A stretch of DNA of 64,000 nt from Congeria kusceri (GCA_027627225.1 CM051030.1:8812001-8876000), one strand, 5' to 3'; counted from the stretch's first letter, positions 49,068-60,853 are shown. Notes: generated by a model not told the origin, from the sequence alone. Made by a program: numbers and translations.

Positions 49068-49214
49068 ATGATCCACTTCAACTTCTTCACACTGTATGGT
49101 TGTTGAACGGTCTCTACTTTGGTCTGAGAGGAAGACAAGACCATGTAAATCTGCTCTGGGGAAACATTGAGCTGAAGGAGCTAACTGATGGAAGAAAGTA
49201 CCTAGAGTTTTCAG
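49068..49214 (+). CDS. Lone intact DUF3504 (Crypton-derived recombinase) exon
   Basis: This is a 147-bp (49-codon) phase-symmetric exon between an acceptor ('tattttgaaatttcag', ending 49067) and a donor ('gttttcag', then 'gtaaat' at 49215). It encodes 'DPLQLLHTVWLLNGLYFGLR', then 'GRQDHVNLLWGNIEL' and 'DGRKYLEFS'. This is box I of the Crypton tyrosine recombinase / DUF3504 domain, with its Arg intact. It has no stop or frameshift. The same region in the 26.7-29.0 kb pseudogene lies within one long exon, so this gene has a different exon plan. I found no following 'ERxTKTR' exon in the window. It may be part of a host gene of KCTD1-like or ZMYM-like type with long introns, or a relic. Confidence 0.7.
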
Positions 49215-50865
49215 GTAAATTTGTATCTGTATATATTTATTTGTTTGTCATGTTTGCAAATTTTAACAGTTTCTACAATAAACATATTTTGTTATACAGT
49301 TACCTACATTTATTCAAATATGGTTACCCAACCCACTGAAGTCAATATTTCACAAAGATTTCGTCATTTAAATTATTGTTCATTTGTTTTCATTACGATA
49401 TAGTTCTTTTTGTAAGTGCCTGCACATATCCACTGGTTCATTCATTCATTTTTTATGGCAACGCTTATCATATATTTTCTATAATGTTTGTGAAATGATT
49501 CTGCTTGATATTGAATATGTCTACACTTATTTAAGTTATTCATCCTTCTTTTTTTCTTGCATAGAACTATTCTTTTTTTAGTGTAAACAATAAAACTTAG
49601 GGAGGCCTTCTCTGTCTGGACAATAACGCCAGCCTGGTCAATTTTATTATAATCTGATATTGGGCAATACCGGGGATTACTTGACAAATCACTTATCTTC
49701 TATTTTCATTACTTACTTTCATTTTTTTCACTTTAAAAGCAGGATAATGATAATGATGAAGCAAAGAATAAAAATTATTATTTTTATACTGATGCACAAT
49801 TAACAGCAGGAATCAGTCACTTAAGGTGCCAATCAATGCATGTTTTCACGGTTTGGAGAAGGCCCCTACTTGACATATGCCTTTGCCTGACCCCTCATTG
49901 AGACAGGTCTAATGTTTATTCAAGGGGTCCAGTTTAATTATTTTTTAGCACTTGCATCTGTCAATTCAATCAATGTTTGTGTTTGTTTACGAGGGTGTAC
50001 ATATTGTGGATGGCTCATAAATGGTATTATGATATTATGTCATTAATTTAATGTACTGCACGGGGCTGCAATAGGGTCTTGTTGCAACATGATATATTGA
50101 CTAAAATATTTTATAACATAAAAATATGTTAGAATTGTCAAATTTTTCTTATACATTCAGTTCTTCTTTTTCTTTCATAAACATAATTTTGTGACATTAT
50201 ACACTAGTATATACTGAGAAAAATAAAATGAATGTGAGTAAAACCACAGATGCCAAGTAATAATCAGTATTGTCCAGACTGACAAAAAAATCCAACTTCA
50301 ATTTTGTGAAAAAGAAAAGAAATTATCAATATGTTTGCACGTAAATAGAAATTAACAATGTAACTTACAGTATATAATTGTTAATAGATATGTATTTATA
50401 ATGTAGAAACTCAGTATTAGTATGAAATATAAACATAATTGTGCAATATCTTTTTCCCCAGTATTGCCCACTATTACCCTGTAAAACTCATTTTTTCCCA
50501 GTATTACCCACCCGGGCTGGTCAATACTATAAAACCCGGGTATTATGCCAACCCTGTACACCAATGAAAATTTCTTACAGTTACATTTTCATTTAAAAAC
50601 ATCAGAAAATGAAAATTATTATTAAGAGAAAATATAATTTAAAGTATAATCATTGAGAATATGTCAGCTTTTTTAAAAACTAATCGATTAAAGTTTGACA
50701 TATTACAAAATTATGTATGTTAATAATATGACTTGTATATTGTCTGTGCAATAAATGCGCGTTTGTTAATTGTATCAAATGCATGTATTCTTTGACCGAA
50801 AATACACAATCCTACAATGTTTAACTGTTTTGATAATTATTATGTCCCCTTATCGATGTATTGGT
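49215..50865. other. AT-rich sequence, possible dispersed-repeat remnants
   Basis: 'gtctggacaataacg' (about 49614) and 'gtattgtccagactgac' (about 50268) are inverted to each other. 'cccgggctggtcaatact' near 50512 resembles 'cagcctggtcaatttt' near 49630. These are probable remains of a transposable element, but I cannot give borders. Confidence 0.35.
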
Positions 50866-51000
50866 TTGCTTGAGGCCTAGCGACCGAGTGTTCCGGGTTC
50901 GATTCCAACTCTGGGAACGTACCCAGGAAACGGACTCGAGAGTGTCTTAATAAGCCTTAGACTTTCGATGCAATCGAGCTAAAATACACAGATTTAAACT
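50866..51000 (+). repeat. tRNA-derived SINE fragment
   Basis: It has a B-box ('ccgggttcgattccaac'), then 'ggaaacggactcgagag', 'cttaataagcc' and 'atgcaatcgagctaaaa'. The A-box half is missing. I recognise the body as resembling a common molluscan SINE; this is from memory and not checked. Confidence 0.6.
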
Positions 51001-51661
51001 AAACTATGGGATTGCTTTATGTCGGTCGGTCAGTCTGTCGGTCTGTAGATCACTTTCGTTTCTGTAAAAAGTCAAAGTCAAACAATTTTCATCCGATCTA
51101 CCCAAGTGGCCCTTAATTGATATTCGAGTCCTGTCAAAAACTTTATTTTTTCTTTTCATATTTTTGTTACTTTAAAATCATTCTAATTTATTTTGTCTTT
51201 TTTTATTTCTCAGTTATTATTAGTTTAATAACCGTGCTGTTATTTACAAGTGATAATTATTATAATCTAATAATATTAACAAGACACAGTGCAACAACTG
51301 TCAAAGATCAACAGAAAAAATAATGTTACCAAAGTACCATTTTATGAATTAAAGTGGCATATTGACGGTAATTCCCGTAAATATAGAAATTTATTATATA
51401 CCTGTTTAAAATCTCAACAAAATACATGCTGCATCAATCAGTGAAATACACGTCGTCAGAAACAAAATCCCGTATTATGCTACTCGCTATTTTTCCGATC
51501 CAGTATTACCATACTAGCCGGACTACTTTTTTAATGACGTCATCATAGAGTTATGTAAACAAATGTAATTTATACCTACAATGATTAGTCATCATTGTAG
51601 TTTTTAAACAAATACAATAAGGTAAATGCACATTTGAAGTTTATTGTGGTATATAATAAAA
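51001..51661. other. AT-rich sequence, nothing firm
   Basis: 'gtcggtcggtcagtctgtcg' near 51020 is a simple low-complexity tract often seen in bivalve repeats. Nothing else is recognised. Confidence 0.4.
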
Positions 51662-51820
51662 GGAATATTACGCTAGTCAATTGTTCCAAGAGTATGTATT
51701 AGTCTTGTGGCTTGCGTTATTTCGTATCACACTCGAGGCTCCGCCTCTCGTGTGATACGTCATCACACAAGCCACTCGACTAATACATACTCTTGGAAGA
51801 ACTGACTAGCGTAATATTCC
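51662..51820. repeat. Long palindrome, about 75-bp arms
   Basis: The left arm begins 'ggaatattacgctagtcaa' and the right arm ends '...tgactagcgtaatattcc'. The middle of the arms is 'agagtatgtattagtc' and its inverse, and the centre is 'cgaggctccgcctcg'-like. The arms differ at only a few positions. Confidence 0.95.
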
Positions 51821-51959
51821 GTATGTATTAACATGGCACAGTACCATTTAACTCGACGATTTTGGGGTAAGTTTTTATTGAGAGTCAATTTCTCACAAAA
51901 ATATCAAAGGTATCCATTTGAAACTTTCAATACGTGTTCACTATCAAACGATAATCCAT

Positions 51960-53570
51960 TACAACAAGACAGGTAACTCTGTGATTTATATTCCCAGAGT
52001 TATCTTCCCTTGATTGGACTTAAAACTTGGCATATTTTGACAATTTGTGGTTAAATATAAAATTTCCCAATAACTATCAAAGACATGAAATTGAAAACAC
52101 AAGGTACTTGTTTATGGTGCTGCCCCCATTCTGCAGCAAGACGAGATAACTCTTTTACTGATTTTGTTGGAGTTATTACCCTTTTCAACTTACAATTTCC
52201 GCTTTAGGTAAAATTTCTCTATACCTATATGAGATAGTGACTTGAAACTCAAAGTACTCAATCACAGTGATGAACTTATTCTGTAAACAAGAAGAGGCAA
52301 AAAGATTTGTTTGAGTTATTGCCCCTTTTCCAACTTAGAATTTTCGCTTTAGGTCAAATTTCACAATATCTATAAGAAGTATTAGTGTTTTATCCAGACC
52401 TCATCAGCGCGGCGCCGCGCCACGCCACGCCCCTTTATTGATCCGCCACCCTGCCCTTTCCAAAGGCAATTAGCGCCTCGTGCCCTCTTATCTATCGACT
52501 CTAGTGATTGTTAACGAAGGTCCTTTGTGATGGATTATTATAAACTAGTCTGTGACCAACTGATAAGATCAGCAGTAGGGGCAGTCAGATTACGAGTTTG
52601 TGTCCAGATACAATAAAAACATGCTGATTTTGTTTTAAACATCAGCGTAAATTGTCTGCTTTTAACAGCCTTGTTTTCATATGCAATTTCTAACATGTTT
52701 TTGTTTCGTGAATTTTTATGATAAACGTGATAACAAAGGGCAAAATGCATAGACTCAATGTCGTCTTTATTCATAAACTATGAAAAAATACATGTGTATA
52801 CAATATTTCTTCCAATAATAAACAAAAATCCCTGAAAAAAACGAATTGCAGAACTAGCTATAATTTTGGACAAACATATTCGGATAGATCATTTCAATCC
52901 GAATTTCAATGTTTGTTTTCTTAATGTTCAGTCTCGACTTTTGCTACTCCTCATTAATCAAAATAGAAAAATAAAAATTATACCAGAGTAATAGGATTTT
53001 ACCAATTATAAACATGATTTTAGCTTGCCCATAAACCGCTTTAGTTTAAAAGTTGTCTTGTTTGATTGCCTATTTGAAATACTTATGAATTATAAATAAA
53101 TAATTTTTCTGATCTTTGCGAATAATATAACTAAACAATACGAAGAACTTATTATATTGGAAAATTAAAATGTGTTAATAAATTGACTTAATACAATGTA
53201 ATCCTCAAATTTATCAAAGGAATCAGTCAGTAATACTTCAAGAAAAAACTATTCAAATCTAATGTGCCCTTTTTAACAGTGTCACCGCGCACAAAATGCC
53301 CCTTTTCCAAATCAAGCGCCATGCCCATCTGCCCTTCTAGATTAAACACTAAGCATTGACTTGAAACTCAAAATACTTGATCACAGTTATGAACCCATTC
53401 TGTACACAAGATGAGGTAAGTATATCAAGGATTTTGGTGGAGTTTTTGCCCTTTTTTTCAACTTAGAATTTTAGGTCAAATTTTTCAATATCCATAAGAG
53501 GTATAGACTTACAATTCAACATACTGCATCACAGTGATTAACCTATTCTATAAACTATAGGCCAGAGTAC
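51960..53570. repeat. Bivalve repeat, units of about 190 bp, interrupted
   Basis: Unit landmarks are 'gacgagataactctttta', 'ggagttattaccctttt', 'acttagaatttt(c)gcttt(a)', 'tgacttgaaactcaaa' and 'cacagtgatgaac'. Roughly four units lie on either side of the element inserted at 52383-53351. Confidence 0.78.
52383..53351. mobile_element. TIR element, TSD agtat/agcat, nested
   Basis: The ends are 'tagtgttttatccag' and '...ctagattaaacacta'. The flanks are 'agtat' (52378-52382) and 'agcat' (53352-53356). Excision restores the repeat unit ('ataagaagtat', then 'tgacttg'). Next to the left end is a GC-rich tract ('cagcgcggcgccgcgcc'), with 'gatccgccaccctgccc' inside. On the right 'gcgccatgcccatctgccc' looks partly inverse. 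No transposase is visible. Confidence 0.8.
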
Positions 53571-54205
53571 TATTAAATACGAGTGTCCAGCACCCGAGGC
53601 CTCTTTTTCTATAATTTTCTAATAGCAATAATATGCTGATGGAATCGTTAAGAAAAAAAATACAAAGCCAAAAATTTGTGATTTGATACACGGGGTTCCT
53701 GAAGGATTTGAACTCAAGCCTACAAAATCTTTCACTTCAATGAAATCTTTCTCACGCTACAGTACAGTTATTAAAAGTGTGCATGCACATAGCGGTACTT
53801 CATGTACATCTCATTTATATTGATTTAACTACTACTACTAATTTTCCCGTGCCCACGCAAAGTGTCATAGTTACCACTTTTAATAATTTACTGTTTGGTT
53901 CTAAAAAACGAAACCTATGTGTTAAGCAATCATTTAATAAAGACTTCTTAAAATTAATTTTTATTTTTCAGAATAACTTTCCGTATTAGCTGTTGATACA
54001 CCCCTTTAAATCACATTGCAGTACCCAAATAACCAACAATTTTGAATAAAATTCAATAAGAGTTGATGACGTAACAGCTTTTCTTCAAACTGAAAACAAT
54101 TCAATTTCAGAAAGGGCAGCAAACAGCTAGAAATTATGTTTAATGCCATACATTTGTATGATAACAAATTACATAATGCAAATTTTTTTATGTTTTGTTT
54201 TGTAG
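53571..54205. other. Unassigned; weak tRNA-like patch on the minus strand
   Basis: On the minus strand, 53690-53775 contains 'tgtagcgtgagaaag' and 'ttgagttcaaatcc', which could be A- and B-boxes of a SINE head. The remaining structure is poor. Confidence 0.3.
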
Positions 54206-54378
54206 TGAAAGTATCACTAAAAGTTGTGGCGACAGAGAGGGTACCCGTTCCTCATACGGAGAGGTTACCAGTACCTGCCAATTCTGTGTTGTGGCCTAAG
54301 TTTATGGCATTTATAACATTTTTTCTACTACTTGTGCTATCGGTAACAACATACATCCATAGTAGAATCATTTTTTAA
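54206..54378 (+). CDS. Probable last exon with C-terminal membrane helix
   Basis: A strong acceptor ('tatgttttgttttgtag') precedes a frame of 57 codons ending TAA at 54376-54378. The protein part reads 'VSLKVVATERVPVPHTERLP', 'VPANSVLWPKF', then a hydrophobic helix 'MAFITFFLLLVLSVTTYI' and a short basic tail 'HSRIIF'. That layout fits a tail-anchored or type I membrane protein with a very short end after the helix. GC is higher than in the flanks, and an AATAAA lies 189 bp after the stop. The duplicated 'ERVPVPHTERLPVP' is a small internal repeat. I do not recognise the family and find no upstream exon in the window. Confidence 0.5.
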
Positions 54379-54566
54379 CTAAGTTTGGTCCATAAAACAC
54401 CGGCTTTTAGTTAAACAAAGGAAATTATGATAGAAAACCTCACTTAAATTAGCAAATGTCAGTCAGAGTTTACAACTGTTTTTGCTATTTCTAGAAAACG
54501 TACTGTTTTATGGAGTAAAATCCATGATACATAAGCAGTTCAATGTCCAAGATGTTCCGTGAAACA

Positions 54567-54572
54567 AATAAA
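54567..54572 (+). terminator. Possible polyadenylation signal
   Basis: AATAAA in 'gaaacaaataaaactcg', downstream of the probable last exon at 54206-54378. AATAAA is frequent by chance in DNA this AT-rich. Confidence 0.35.
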
Positions 54573-54889
54573 ACTCGAATATTAGCGATAAAAAACTATT
54601 CTATTAACGTTAAAGTGACCTACCGGTAGTTTCTGTGTTGATTGCTAACAGAGAGGAACATGTACCGTAACGGAGAGTGTGCGTTTTTGGTGAGGTGACC
54701 GATTCATTTTAACACCGTGTAGCTGGAGCACTGAAGTCTTGAGTGTCTAGTGTGGTAAAATCGAAACGTAATCAATAAAACACTCGTGAAGATACTTAAT
54801 ATAGTTGATGACTATATTGTCGGTAGTAAATTTCCTTTTTGATGATTTAAAATCAAAACAGAATATCAGATAGTTATTAATAAAATACT

Positions 54890-55025
54890 TATTAATAAGG
54901 GAAATTCATATTGGCCGAGTTATTTGTCCTCGGTCAGCTGTATTGGCCTTCGCCCTAACCGGCTCAGGCCAATACAGCAAACCTTGGACAAATTACTCAG
55001 CCAATATGAATTTCCCTAATTAATA
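54890..55025. repeat. Long palindrome, about 65-bp arms
   Basis: The left arm is 'attaataagggaaattcata', 'ttggccgagttatttgtcc' and so on. The right arm ends '...tatgaatttccctaattaat'. The centre is 'ggccttcgccctaaccggct'. Confidence 0.93.
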
Positions 55026-57445
55026 ACATTATAACATGCCGGAATTGGTGTTGATATGTATATAACATAATGATACATGTATTTTTTTAAATTTTCGTCA
55101 TACATGCTAATATACTTAAATAATTACTGTTTTTGTTATATACATATACTAATATACATGTAATTGCTAAAGAATCTGCTTCATTGTCTTCTTTGACGTA
55201 ACAAAGTTTAATTGAAATATGATCGAGGCATGGCGGTCTATGATGTTTGAAAATTTTAATTAAGTATTTATAAAGGCTATAATGTTGCTGTTGTTTTTCA
55301 CACAGTTAATCATTTAAATGGTACTTTTTTTGTTTGATAAAAGACAACCCCGAAAATAAAAAACAGTTTTATCTGAAATAAGAACACATTGTAATGACAT
55401 AAACAGAACATACTTTAACTTAGGGCCGAAAATAAAATATTGTTTGTTTCCCCTCCCGCGACCCATGGTAATTAAGGGTGGGTCGGTAGGTCTTAAAAAT
55501 AGTTTATTTGCATACACAATAAGTCATTTTCATTCATGTTTTCCTTATGTTCGAAATGTTACGTTAATTAATAGTATTAATTCCTATTATTTTTGTTGTA
55601 GTAGTTTTATAACGTTCTGCTTATTTACGTAATACTATGTTCTAATTACCTTACAATAATTTATCAAAATTTAACAAACAATACCATACGTTAAAAACAA
55701 GAGCGTTAGTAATAAAACCCTGTTAAAACTAAGGAGTAATAGCGTGACGTTGCAATTTGCCGGGCATCTAAAACAGAACGCTGTTAGCAACAGCCATAGC
55801 AACGGTGACTGTCAAACTGCCGCTAGCAGTTTGTAGCTGAAAAGCGTGTTACACGCTTAGCACGTGGATAGTGTTTAAAAGCATCAATCTGTAATACTGT
55901 ATCTGAACAACGCAAATGCTAGAGCATAAATGAATCAGCATTCTATGGAAATAAAAACAAATAGGACTTTGTTCATTAATAAAAAGAAAGCAACACAACA
56001 TTTTTGATAAAATAAAAAGAAAAGGCGCTGAAGTTTATTTACTTTCATTTTTGACAAGGACTTTAGTTCCACTAACTTTCATTCAAATGTTGCCTCAGCC
56101 AAAGTTTTTGCATAATTCTAATCCGCGTGCAGTGATGATTTTGAATAACACTTTGGTTAATTATTACTAGATCTAGTAATTTTTTTTTTAAACAAAATAA
56201 GACATTTAACCCGATCAGTTTGTCGAGTTAAATGAATTCGTAATTCATATCTTAGTAAATGGTTCCTTTCACCAAAATTCACCAAAATTAAGATAATTAT
56301 TTATTTATTTACTATTTTAATTTGTAGTCATTTATTACAAACGCGGCTGTTAAAAAACACGCATATCTATAACAAAACACATTCCTAACGCAAATGTGTT
56401 ACAAATAACTTGCACCTTTACCAATTAAAATTAGAATGAGGGCGTGATAAACTTTCTAATGACGATGCTAATTTGCATGTTGGAAATTTTATGCGATCTC
56501 ATAGGCTGACTGTTTGGCTCTTGTTAAGCTGACTCCTCCTGCGTCAAGATTTTATCGATAATGGACAAATGGTGCATAAAGGCGAGTTTGTTCATTGCCA
56601 GTGGGCGTTCTTTGTCTTTTAAAGTCATTTTATAGGCATTTTAGGCCTAGGTGTTCACTTCATATCACACGATATTTTATATGCATATAAAATGTTTTTC
56701 TAATGATTTCTAGACGTAAAATAAATAATTTTACCTTCATTGCCGTGCAAAATTATTTGCATCCTGTAATGATAATGCTGGTTTTTATATTGATGGATTC
56801 ATATGGCATGGCAATTAAATGTATTTGTAAGTTATTTGCGTGTTTTTATGAGATGGATCCGCCAATTTTACTAGTTTGCTCATTGTGAACACACGTATTG
56901 GTTGCTAATTCGTTATAAATATTATATTATTTATTAGGTGTTTGCAACGTCATTCAATGTTATGAATAATGATTCATCGCTGGTTACTTGCTATTTATAC
57001 TTTGTTGTTGACATGTGGTGAATAAAAATTAAATAAATTACACAGTTTTGTATTATTTGTCGTTTATTTTATACTAATTTATTTAAAAATGTTATAAAAA
57101 TAACAGTTTATCGTAGATTTCGGTATAATTTATATTGATTCATGTAGATTCCGGTATTTTATATTGGCAATATTGGGCTGGATGGCCCAACCGCCGAAGG
57201 ACCAAAACTGTGGTGGAAATTTCTCCCTATATGTCTATAGAGTAGCGACAGGATTTTCGTCGCAACTTTTGAACTCGGCCAAAAGATACTAATCATTAAA
57301 ATTTTGCAATAAAATGTACATACCTGTGATTAGACACTATTCCACATTAATGTCCAGTATAAATTTATATTGTAATACATCCATTTTCATTGCATTTGCG
57401 ATTTAAATCAACACGCTACCACAAAAGACACAACACACACTTTAC
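55026..57445. other. Long AT-rich stretch without recognised genes
   Basis: A small GC-richer patch at 55.74-55.87 kb ('gttagcaacagccatagcaa') has X-box-like half sites but no perfect match. No TIR pair, array or exon can be supported. Confidence 0.4.
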
Positions 57446-57636
57446 CTCGCTGTGTACTGATCGATCGATAAGTCGCCTCCGCTATATTGTTGCAGAATCA
57501 TGTACTGCGGGAAATGGCAGGTGGCGTTCGGCAAAGAGGTCGCATTAACGAAATGTCCTCTTACCAATTCAGTAAGGGATTTTGTGATGAACTGTTTTTT
57601 TGTGTTCATTATTTGTATATATAAACAAACAACCAA
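57446..57636 (-). CDS. Possible 5' or internal exon with strong donor
   Basis: The minus-strand frame runs to a near-consensus donor ('acagcgag', then 'gtaaag', exon end 57446). The last part reads 'NATCHFPQYMILQQYSGGDL', then 'SIDQYTAR', with higher GC than the surroundings. It may be the 3' half of an exon, possibly starting at the internal Met. There is no acceptor that I trust, and no continuation is found at lower coordinates. The family is not recognised. Confidence 0.28.
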
Positions 57637-58449
57637 TAAAATAATTTGTTGACTTGTGTTTTATTAAGAATAACGTATTCTTCAAATGGATAAAATATAT
57701 ATATATATGACCGACATGTTCACCTGAAAAATATTGATATGTTCTCAAACAAAGACGTATACATAGAACAATACACACAACCATTACTATCACCATGAAG
57801 TGATACGAATTCTACTGGTTTGTAGAAACAAGTGCAGTACCTAGGGGTTCATATATACTCATTACTGGTATTGTGTATAGGGAAAGATCTAGGAATGGAA
57901 AAGGTACAGGGTGCTGTCTAAAAGGGGCAGGATGCTGTCCAAAAGGGGCAAGGTCACTGTTCGCGTTGTTCGTTATGTTTGAAACGCATAGAGTGGCTAC
58001 TGGTACTAGTATATTAAATACCACAAGAAACAAGTATTAACAATTTGAAACACTATTACACTGTTTTATTTTATTTAAGTAACAACCACATAAAAGTAAC
58101 AAGAACAAGAGGCATTTTCATATTACACAACAACATTGTGTGACATTGTGTTTCAAAACAGCAAGTATCATCTTCATAAAATGTTTTATGTGTGGCTTGT
58201 GTACTGAGATAGTATACAAGAATGGCTCTGTATGGTGTATAATATAATTTATCTTTCAAGGATACATGTGTAACTTATATAAAGAAACAAATAGTAAATA
58301 TCAAACAATAGCTGTCTTATAATCATTTTTTCATAACAATACATCCAGTGGTTGGATACTGATTTTATCAGTGGAAGTTATAATACTGTAGTGAACTGTA
58401 TTCTAATTTATGTTTGCTTCATTTAGGGTATGAAGTATTTTTCTGTTTG
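57637..58449. other. Unassigned flank of the hAT pseudogene
   Basis: 'ggtacagggtgctgtctaaa' (about 57908) and 'ggcaggatgctgtccaaaag' repeat in tandem. 'aggtacagggtgct' is shared with 45.17 kb. A hAT element end could lie here, but its partner on the right is not found. Confidence 0.35.
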
Positions 58450-60853
58450 GAACACTATGATACTTAAACGTGATTCTTTTTGGTTTCATGCTGTGCCACC
58501 GCCTCACTGTTCCGTCAATGTTAAGGTACCTGTCGTTCCTGTAGGTCACTCACTCCAGCCTGTTCCTCATGTTGGTCTTTGTTAATCTGACACCTGAGAA
58601 GACACGCTCAACTTCTGCTGTGCTCACAGGTAACACAGCAGCTATACAGCACAATGTTTGTATGTTTGGATAGAGGTGCCCAGTCTTTCCAGAGATGGTC
58701 ACTAGTGTCTTCATAAGATGGACTGGTGACTCACTACTCAAGTCCAAATGTTCAATGTCAGTTTTTAAGGAGTCCCACTCTTCTAGGCAATGGTCAGTAC
58801 TTAGCGTAAAATGTTCGGCCAGTTCAGTGACTTCATCTTGCCAAAGAATGCACTGGTGTCTCTCATGTTGAACACACTGAGGTTGTCTATCAAGTCAGCT
58901 GAATCCAGTCGACACAGGATCTGCTCAATCAGATTGTCAACAAAGTTGTTTTCCGCAGATCTTACTTTTTGTTGCTCACTAGGTGTAATGCCAAGCTCCT
59001 TCATGAGTGACTCCACTTTTCTGGTATTGAATCCATCCTGAAGTTTTTTCAGTGCTGCAATTGTAGCACCAGTCCGTGGTTTGACTGCTGCCAGGTCAGT
59101 ATTATTGGCTTCGAACATTAAAACTAGGTTTGCAAGTGGTTTCAATGCGTCACACAAGAAGTGAATTACATGCACAGTCTGGTAAAGTTTTAATTTCTTA
59201 AGAAGTCCATTTGCTGACGGTCCACTGCCTATCCCAACTTTGTCACTGCCTGACGAGACTGCATTTTCTAAGTCCATAATTACCGCCTTGTAGGTGTCCC
59301 GAACAGATGTGACAGCTTCAAGGAGTAATAGCCATCGAGTGTGTGCAGTTTGTTTTATTGTCTTTGTTTTACCATCTTCAAGCAATCTCTGCAACTGTTC
59401 TAGTGAACCAGTCCGATTTGCTGACGAATGGTAATATTTAAACAAATGGTTTAATAAGTCGTCTGTCTCTCTAAGCAATGGCACATTTTCAAACTTGTCT
59501 TTCGCTGCAAGTGCCAGTCTATGATTGTGACAATGCACAGTGATTATTTCATGTTTGAAGTCCTTAAGTCGCTTCGCCACTCCAGTTTTATTTCCTACCA
59601 TTGTGTTACATCCATCAGAAGCAACAGCCACGAATTTGTCAACACTTAGATCTTCAATAATTTGTTTGGTCTCATTAAATATTGTTTCTGCTTTACCGTC
59701 ACCAATCTGTATGTCTTTAATAAATTCACAGCATGTTTCTCCACTCTCGATATCCACACATTTAACACAAAAGGCTAAATTTTGTGATTGGAAACGTCAG
59801 TCGTTTCATCCGCCATAATCGCATATCCGGGACTTGTCAGCACTTTTTCTTTTAAGGTACACTCTATGTCCTTTGCCATACATTCTATTAGTTCATTGGC
59901 GGTCGTTTTGCTGGTGTATTGGGCATTTTTTCCTTTTTGTAGAAACTGTAGTGATGGACATTCCAGTTCAGTTGTGGCGAAATCTTTGTAGATAGAAGTA
60001 TGTGGTATGTTGTGGGAACTAACAAGTGAAGAATCTTTGTGGCACTTTTCACTGCTTCAAATTCGTTTTCACCCATTGGTAACTTTTCGCCACTGAATGC
60101 AGACATGATATTCAACTGGCTGTCTGTCTCCAGTCTAACAGCAAGCTTGTGCATTTCCGACGACTCATGTTCCCTAACCTTGTCAAGTCTTAATGACTGG
60201 CAGCCAACTTTACTCCACACATTGCTGCCATTCTTTCCCGTTGACTTGTGCTTTCGACACAAATCCCAATACATAACCGTCACATATCCACTCGGGCTTT
60301 CTTCACGTTTGTCTTGAAGCCAAGGTCTAGTGTCTTTCCATTTGGGATCAAATCCCACTCTGTGTTTGGCTTTCAAGGCACTTGAACTTCTGACTGACGT
60401 AGACTGACGTACACTCGAAGACTCTTTCACGGATATTGATGCGCTGACGGAAGTAGATTCGCGGACTACAGAAGTCTCCGTCACAGACTTTGATGCGCTG
60501 ACGGAAGTAGAGTCACGGACTTCCGAAGACTCCGTCACGGACGCCGATACGTTGACGGACGTTGAATCTCTGACGCATGATGATCCCGTACCGGACGCAG
60601 ATACGTTGACAGAAGTAGATTCGCGAACTTCCGAAGACTCCGTCACGGACGCTGATACATTGACGGCAGTAGAATCACGGACGTCCGAAGTATCCGTCAC
60701 GGACACCGATACGTTGACGGAAGTAGATTCGCGAACTTCCGAACACTCCGTCACGGACGCCGATACGTTGACGGAGGTAGAATGACTGATGATCCCGTCA
60801 CGGACGCCGATACGTAGACGGAAGTCGAGTCGCGGACGCCTCCCTTGCATCAT
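58450..60853 (-). pseudogene. hAT transposase, KIAA1586/ZMYM-like type, frameshifted
   Basis: Read on the minus strand. (1) 60853 to about 60030: an 18-residue repeat region, then 'FDPKWKDTRPWLQ' and a zinc-finger-like stretch 'DLCRKHK...CQSLRLDKVREHESSEMH'. (2) About 60030-59779 in another frame: 'ELIECMAKDIECTL' and 'GYAIMADETTDVSN', with the first catalytic Asp. (3) 59778-58801: 'LAFCVKCVDIESGE', 'VAVASDGCNTMVGNKTG' with the second Asp, 'VHCHNHRLALAAKDKF', 'TAHTRWLLLLEAV'. (4) About 58840-58550: 'LPVSTAEVERVFSGVRLTKT', the hAT C-terminal dimerisation block. TGA at 58550-58552 interrupts the end; 'WHSMKPKRI' follows in frame. There are at least three frameshifts (near 60.03, 59.78 and 58.84 kb). 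Trp stands where I would expect the first Cys of the finger. It encodes no working transposase. Element ends are not identified. Confidence 0.92.
60390..60840. repeat. 54-bp coding minisatellite in the hAT pseudogene
   Basis: The unit encodes 18 residues of the type 'STSVNVSASVTESSEVRE' on the minus strand, with about seven and a half copies in frame. One further copy at about 60785-60840 is out of frame, because an indel lies between. Both strands stay open through the array since 54 is a multiple of three. Confidence 0.93.

Noticed and set aside
55780..55850. X-box in 'gttagcaacagccatagcaac'
   Set aside because: The half sites do not fit the consensus spacing; only the 43614 site matches fully.
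60552..60785. Plus-strand Asp/Thr/Glu-rich frame opposite the hAT gene
   Set aside because: It is the antisense shadow of a 54-bp array; a period divisible by three leaves both strands open.
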